A DNA stretch of 64,000 nucleotides from a bacterium (GTDB taxonomy: Bacteria > UBP6 > UBA1177 > JAKLFG01): the NCBI GenBank assembly GCA_022709425.1, contig JAKLIW010000004.1, positions 191,630-255,629 on the forward strand, in the 5' to 3' direction. The position numbers and the translations under genes are program-made. This document shows positions 61,424 to 64,000 of this stretch, piece by piece (within the stretch, counting starts at the first letter, position 1; each line of letters starts with the position of its first letter). The notes beneath the pieces are model-generated. The model searched no databases and was not told the DNA's origin. It saw only the letters and a list, made by a program, of their open reading frames with translations.

Positions 61424-63902
61424 CCATGTCTTCCTGCGGGAGTATCCCAAGGCGGCCATCGAGGCGAAGGGGCTGACGCTCTCCTACCGGCGGCTGATGA
61501 ACGAGACCGAACGCTACGCGGCGCAGATCGGCGTCGCGCCGGGCGACCGGGTGGCGATCTATGCCGAGAATTCGGCGCAGTGGGCCGTCGCCCTCTACGG
61601 CGCGTGGCGTATCGGCGCGGTGCCGGTGCCGATAGACGCCCTCGCGGTCGCCGACGAGGCCGCCTATATCCTTGCCGACTGCCGTCCGGCGGTCCTTTTC
61701 TGTTCGCATAAGACCGCCGAAAAAGCGGCCGAGGCGCAGCGGCTCTCGGGCCACACGCCGAAGATACTCAACCTCGACGAACTGGGGTTCACCGAACGCG
61801 AGGCACGCGAACCGGCGCCGTTCCCGGCGGCCGACCCCGATGCGCTCGCCCTCATCCTCTATACCTCCGGCACCACCGGCAGTCCCAAGGGGGTGATGCT
61901 CACCTTCGGCAATCTCATCGCCAATATCCGGGCGGTCACCGAGGAGGTGCCGTTCTACAACCGCGAAGAGCGGGTCATGGTGCTCCTGCCGCTCCACCAC
62001 ATCTTCCCGATCATGGGAACGCTCGTCGCGCCGCTGTATGTCGGGGCGACGCTGGTCTACTGTCCGTCGCTTGCGCCGACCGACATCATGGACACCCTTT
62101 CGGTGGGACGCATCACCATCATCATCGGCGTACCCCGTTTCTACGCGATGATCGTCAAAGGGATACGCGACAAACTGCGGGCATCGCTCCCGGTGTGGCT
62201 CATCTTCAGACTCTGCCGCCTGCTCCTCTGGCGCCGCCTCTCCAAGATCATATTCAAAGAGGTGCAGATGCGGTTCGGCGGCACGGTGAAGCATCTCATC
62301 GCGGGCGGCGCGGCGCTGGGGATCGAAACGGCGCGCGATCTGGCGGCGCTCGGGTTCGATGTCTACGAAGGCTACGGGATGACCGAGACGGCCCCGATAA
62401 TCACCTTCCCGCGCATCGGCCGGATGCGGCTCGGCTCGACCGGGCAGACGCTGTTCCCCGGCGGAGTGCGCATCGAGGACGGCGAGATACTGGCGAGCGG
62501 CCCCAATGTCATGCGCGGTTACTGGAACCGCCCCGAAGAGACCGCCGCGATCATCCGCGACGGCTGGCTCCACACCGGCGATGCCGGGTACCTCGACCGC
62601 GACGGGTACCTCTTCATCACCGGCCGGGTCAAGGAGATCATCGTCCTGCCCAACGGCAAGAATGTCAATCCCGACGAGGTGGAGGAGAAACTGCGCCGCG
62701 ACTTCCCGGCGGTGTCCGAAGCGGGGGTATACCTTAAAAATGGGGGACTCGCCGCCATCTTCGTTCCCGATCCGTCGAAGATACCGGCCGGCGCCCACCG
62801 CGATCTGCGCGAATACTTCCGCTATGAGGTCGTCCAGCGCTACAACGATAAGGCGACTCCCTACAAACGACTGCTCCACTTCACGCTGTCGAGCGAGCCG
62901 CTGCCGCGTACCCGTCTGGGGAAACTGCGCCGGTTCCAGCTCCCGGAACTGGGCGTCGAGGCGCGCCGCCCGCGCGACAAGGCGGTGGAGCCCGACACCG
63001 CGGAATACGGCGCGATAAAACGGTTCATCGTCGACGAAACGGGCAAAGATCCGCACCCCGACGACCATATCGAGATAGACCTCGGGCTCGATTCGCTTTC
63101 GCGCCTCAAACTGCAGGAATTCATCCGCGTCTCGTGCGGCGTCGCCCTGCGCGACGGCGAGATCGCGGGGACGGTGCGAACACTCGCCGAACGGGTGGCG
63201 GCATCGCGCGGAACGGTGACCGAGCAGACGGTCGGCTGGCGCGAACTGCTCCTGCGCGACGAGGATATCGACCTGCCGCGCAGTGCATGGTTCCACGCTT
63301 TCCTCAAGAATATGTTCCGGCTGTGGCTCTACACCTATTTCCGGTTCCGCGCCAACGGGCGCGACAATGTGCCCGAACCGCCCTTCATACTCGCGGCGAA
63401 CCACCAGTCGTTCATCGACGGGCTGTTCGTGGTGACGCCGCTTGCGGACCGTCTGGTGCGCGAGACCTTCTTCTTCGCCAAGGGGAAGCATTTCAAGGCG
63501 TGGTGGCGGCGCTATCTGGCGCGGCGCGACAACATCATCATCATGGAGGAGGGGGGCGACCTGCGCGACGCGATAGCGCGGATGGCGGCGGTCCTCAAGA
63601 AGAAAAAGTCGATCATCATCTTCCCCGAAGGGACGCGTACCCGCGACGGTCATATCGGTAACTTTAGAGAAACATTCGCGATACTTGCGGCCGAACTCAA
63701 AGTGCCGGTGGTGCCGGTGGCCATTCGCGGCGCGTTCGAGGCGTTCCCGCGCGGCCGGTTCATCCCGCGTCCGTGGCGCTCCATATCGGTGACCTACCTG
63801 CCCCAGATAACGCCCGACGGCCGCACCTATCAGGCGCTCGCCGCCGAGGTGCGCGACGCCATCGCCGCCGAACTCGGTAAGACCGCACCGACCGTCCGGT
63901 AA
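61416..63902 (+). CDS. Fusion of acyl-CoA/ACP ligase, acyl carrier domain and PlsC-type acyltransferase
   Basis: The 828-residue protein has three parts. The AMP-forming ligase (about 1-520) shows LILYTSGTTGSPKGVML, EGYGMTETAPIITFPR, WLHTGDAGYLDRDGYLFITG and the Lys-containing GRVKEIIVLPNGKNVNPDE. The carrier domain (about 535-605) has its phosphopantetheine Ser in IDLGLDSLSRLK. A PlsC acyltransferase (about 640-828) shows NHQSFIDG (H-x4-D) and FPEGTRTRDG. It could activate a fatty acid, hold it on the carrier and place it on a lysophospholipid or glycerol phosphate, much as Aas does in E. coli with separate carriers. The ATG at 61416 follows GGGAGGC. Confidence 0.93.
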   Translation: MSDHVFLREYPKAAIEAKGLTLSYRRLMNETERYAAQIGVAPGDRVAIYAENSAQWAVALYGAWRIGAVPVPIDALAVADEAAYILADCRPAVLFCSHKTAEKAAEAQRLSGHTPKILNLDELGFTEREAREPAPFPAADPDALALILYTSGTTGSPKGVMLTFGNLIANIRAVTEEVPFYNREERVMVLLPLHHIFPIMGTLVAPLYVGATLVYCPSLAPTDIMDTLSVGRITIIIGVPRFYAMIVKGIRDKLRASLPVWLIFRLCRLLLWRRLSKIIFKEVQMRFGGTVKHLIAGGAALGIETARDLAALGFDVYEGYGMTETAPIITFPRIGRMRLGSTGQTLFPGGVRIEDGEILASGPNVMRGYWNRPEETAAIIRDGWLHTGDAGYLDRDGYLFITGRVKEIIVLPNGKNVNPDEVEEKLRRDFPAVSEAGVYLKNGGLAAIFVPDPSKIPAGAHRDLREYFRYEVVQRYNDKATPYKRLLHFTLSSEPLPRTRLGKLRRFQLPELGVEARRPRDKAVEPDTAEYGAIKRFIVDETGKDPHPDDHIEIDLGLDSLSRLKLQEFIRVSCGVALRDGEIAGTVRTLAERVAASRGTVTEQTVGWRELLLRDEDIDLPRSAWFHAFLKNMFRLWLYTYFRFRANGRDNVPEPPFILAANHQSFIDGLFVVTPLADRLVRETFFFAKGKHFKAWWRRYLARRDNIIIMEEGGDLRDAIARMAAVLKKKKSIIIFPEGTRTRDGHIGNFRETFAILAAELKVPVVPVAIRGAFEAFPRGRFIPRPWRSISVTYLPQITPDGRTYQALAAEVRDAIAAELGKTAPTVR

Positions 63903-63957
63903 AAGAATTCTGGCCGCTCTCAACCTGTCAAGACATTTGCTAACCTTACCAAAGGAA

Positions 63958-64000
63958 TGATCGTCACGCCATTTACTATCTTACCGAACGGGGGCATGGG
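63958..64000 (+). CDS. Possible start of a gene cut by the window edge
   Basis: ATG at 63958 follows AAAGGA and stays open to the end of the window (MIVTPFTILPNGGMG). Only 14 codons are visible, so neither coding nor family can be judged. The 55 bases before it hold a weak CTGTCA-16-TACCAA promoter-like pair and nothing else I can identify. Confidence 0.35.

Noticed and set aside
61335..63923. 862-codon antisense frame opposite the ligase fusion
   Set aside because: All conserved motifs of the ligase, carrier and acyltransferase are on the plus strand; the reverse frame is a composition effect.

Overview
The window looks like chromosome of a high-GC, Gram-negative, probably anaerobic bacterium. 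The Gram-negative signs are many lipobox signal peptides, a TonB-dependent receptor, an HtrA protease, LPP20/CsgG-like envelope proteins and a MotA/TolQ/ExbB protein. The anaerobic sign is an NAD-linked [FeFe]-hydrogenase gene set. Several secreted proteins carry Cys-rich C-G-N/D-G-x-x-x-x-G-E-x-C-D modules and Asp/Glu-rich linkers. I associate that style with Myxococcota and other deltaproteobacterial lineages, but the placement is inference and no rRNA is present to test it. Vegetative promoters repeatedly read TTGACA-16/17-TACAAT or GATAAT, and start codons include TTG and GTG.

Layout. 1-2.9 kb: DUF559 nuclease, repeat cluster, prolyl oligopeptidase (minus). 3.0-7.4 kb: ribosomal protein S1, ornithine carbamoyltransferase coupled to thioredoxin reductase, and a TolQ/ExbB-like protein (minus). 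7.4-15.3 kb: accessory region with a PEGA protein, a DUF1566/beta-propeller lipoprotein, an AT-rich gene of unknown function, cupin, rhodanese, a ferritin-like protein and dispersed repeats. 15.3-23.3 kb: pyruvate kinase (minus), two envelope proteins, a secreted arginine/agmatine deiminase-family protein, an AlbA_2-type regulator, a lipoprotein and YjbQ. 23.4-32.5 kb: a propeller-sensor/chemoreceptor fusion, LPP20, thioredoxin-like and CsgG-like envelope proteins, a ferredoxin, HIT and HtrA. 32.6-36.6 kb: two large surface lipoproteins, one with six 100-residue repeats. 36.7-40.8 kb: peptide transporter, HAD phosphatase and a GAF-PAS sigma-54 activator.

41.0-49.3 kb is the most interesting block. 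It is a one-direction operon in which hydCBA of a trimeric [FeFe]-hydrogenase is bracketed by a Cache-HAMP histidine kinase, three receiver-only proteins and a receiver-kinase hybrid. It is preceded by GTTCA/TGAAC half-sites and a TGGCAC-type sigma-54 promoter about 120-150 bp apart. The sequence therefore suggests that the activator just upstream switches on a hydrogenase with its own phosphorelay.

49.4-52.98 kb: a secreted protein, phosphoglycerate mutase, sirtuin and a small lipoprotein. 52.98-54.74 kb: an AbiE-type toxin-antitoxin pair between 63-bp direct repeats that duplicate the 3' end of the neighbouring lipoprotein gene, so it looks like an inserted islet. 54.7-58.0 kb: lipoprotein plus TonB-dependent receptor (minus). 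58.1-63.9 kb: rpsT, hutI, a lipoprotein, rsfS, rlmH and an acyl-ligase/carrier/acyltransferase fusion. A final reading frame may start at 63958. I saw no tRNA, rRNA, CRISPR array, phage or transposase gene. No gene-free stretch exceeds 300 bases.
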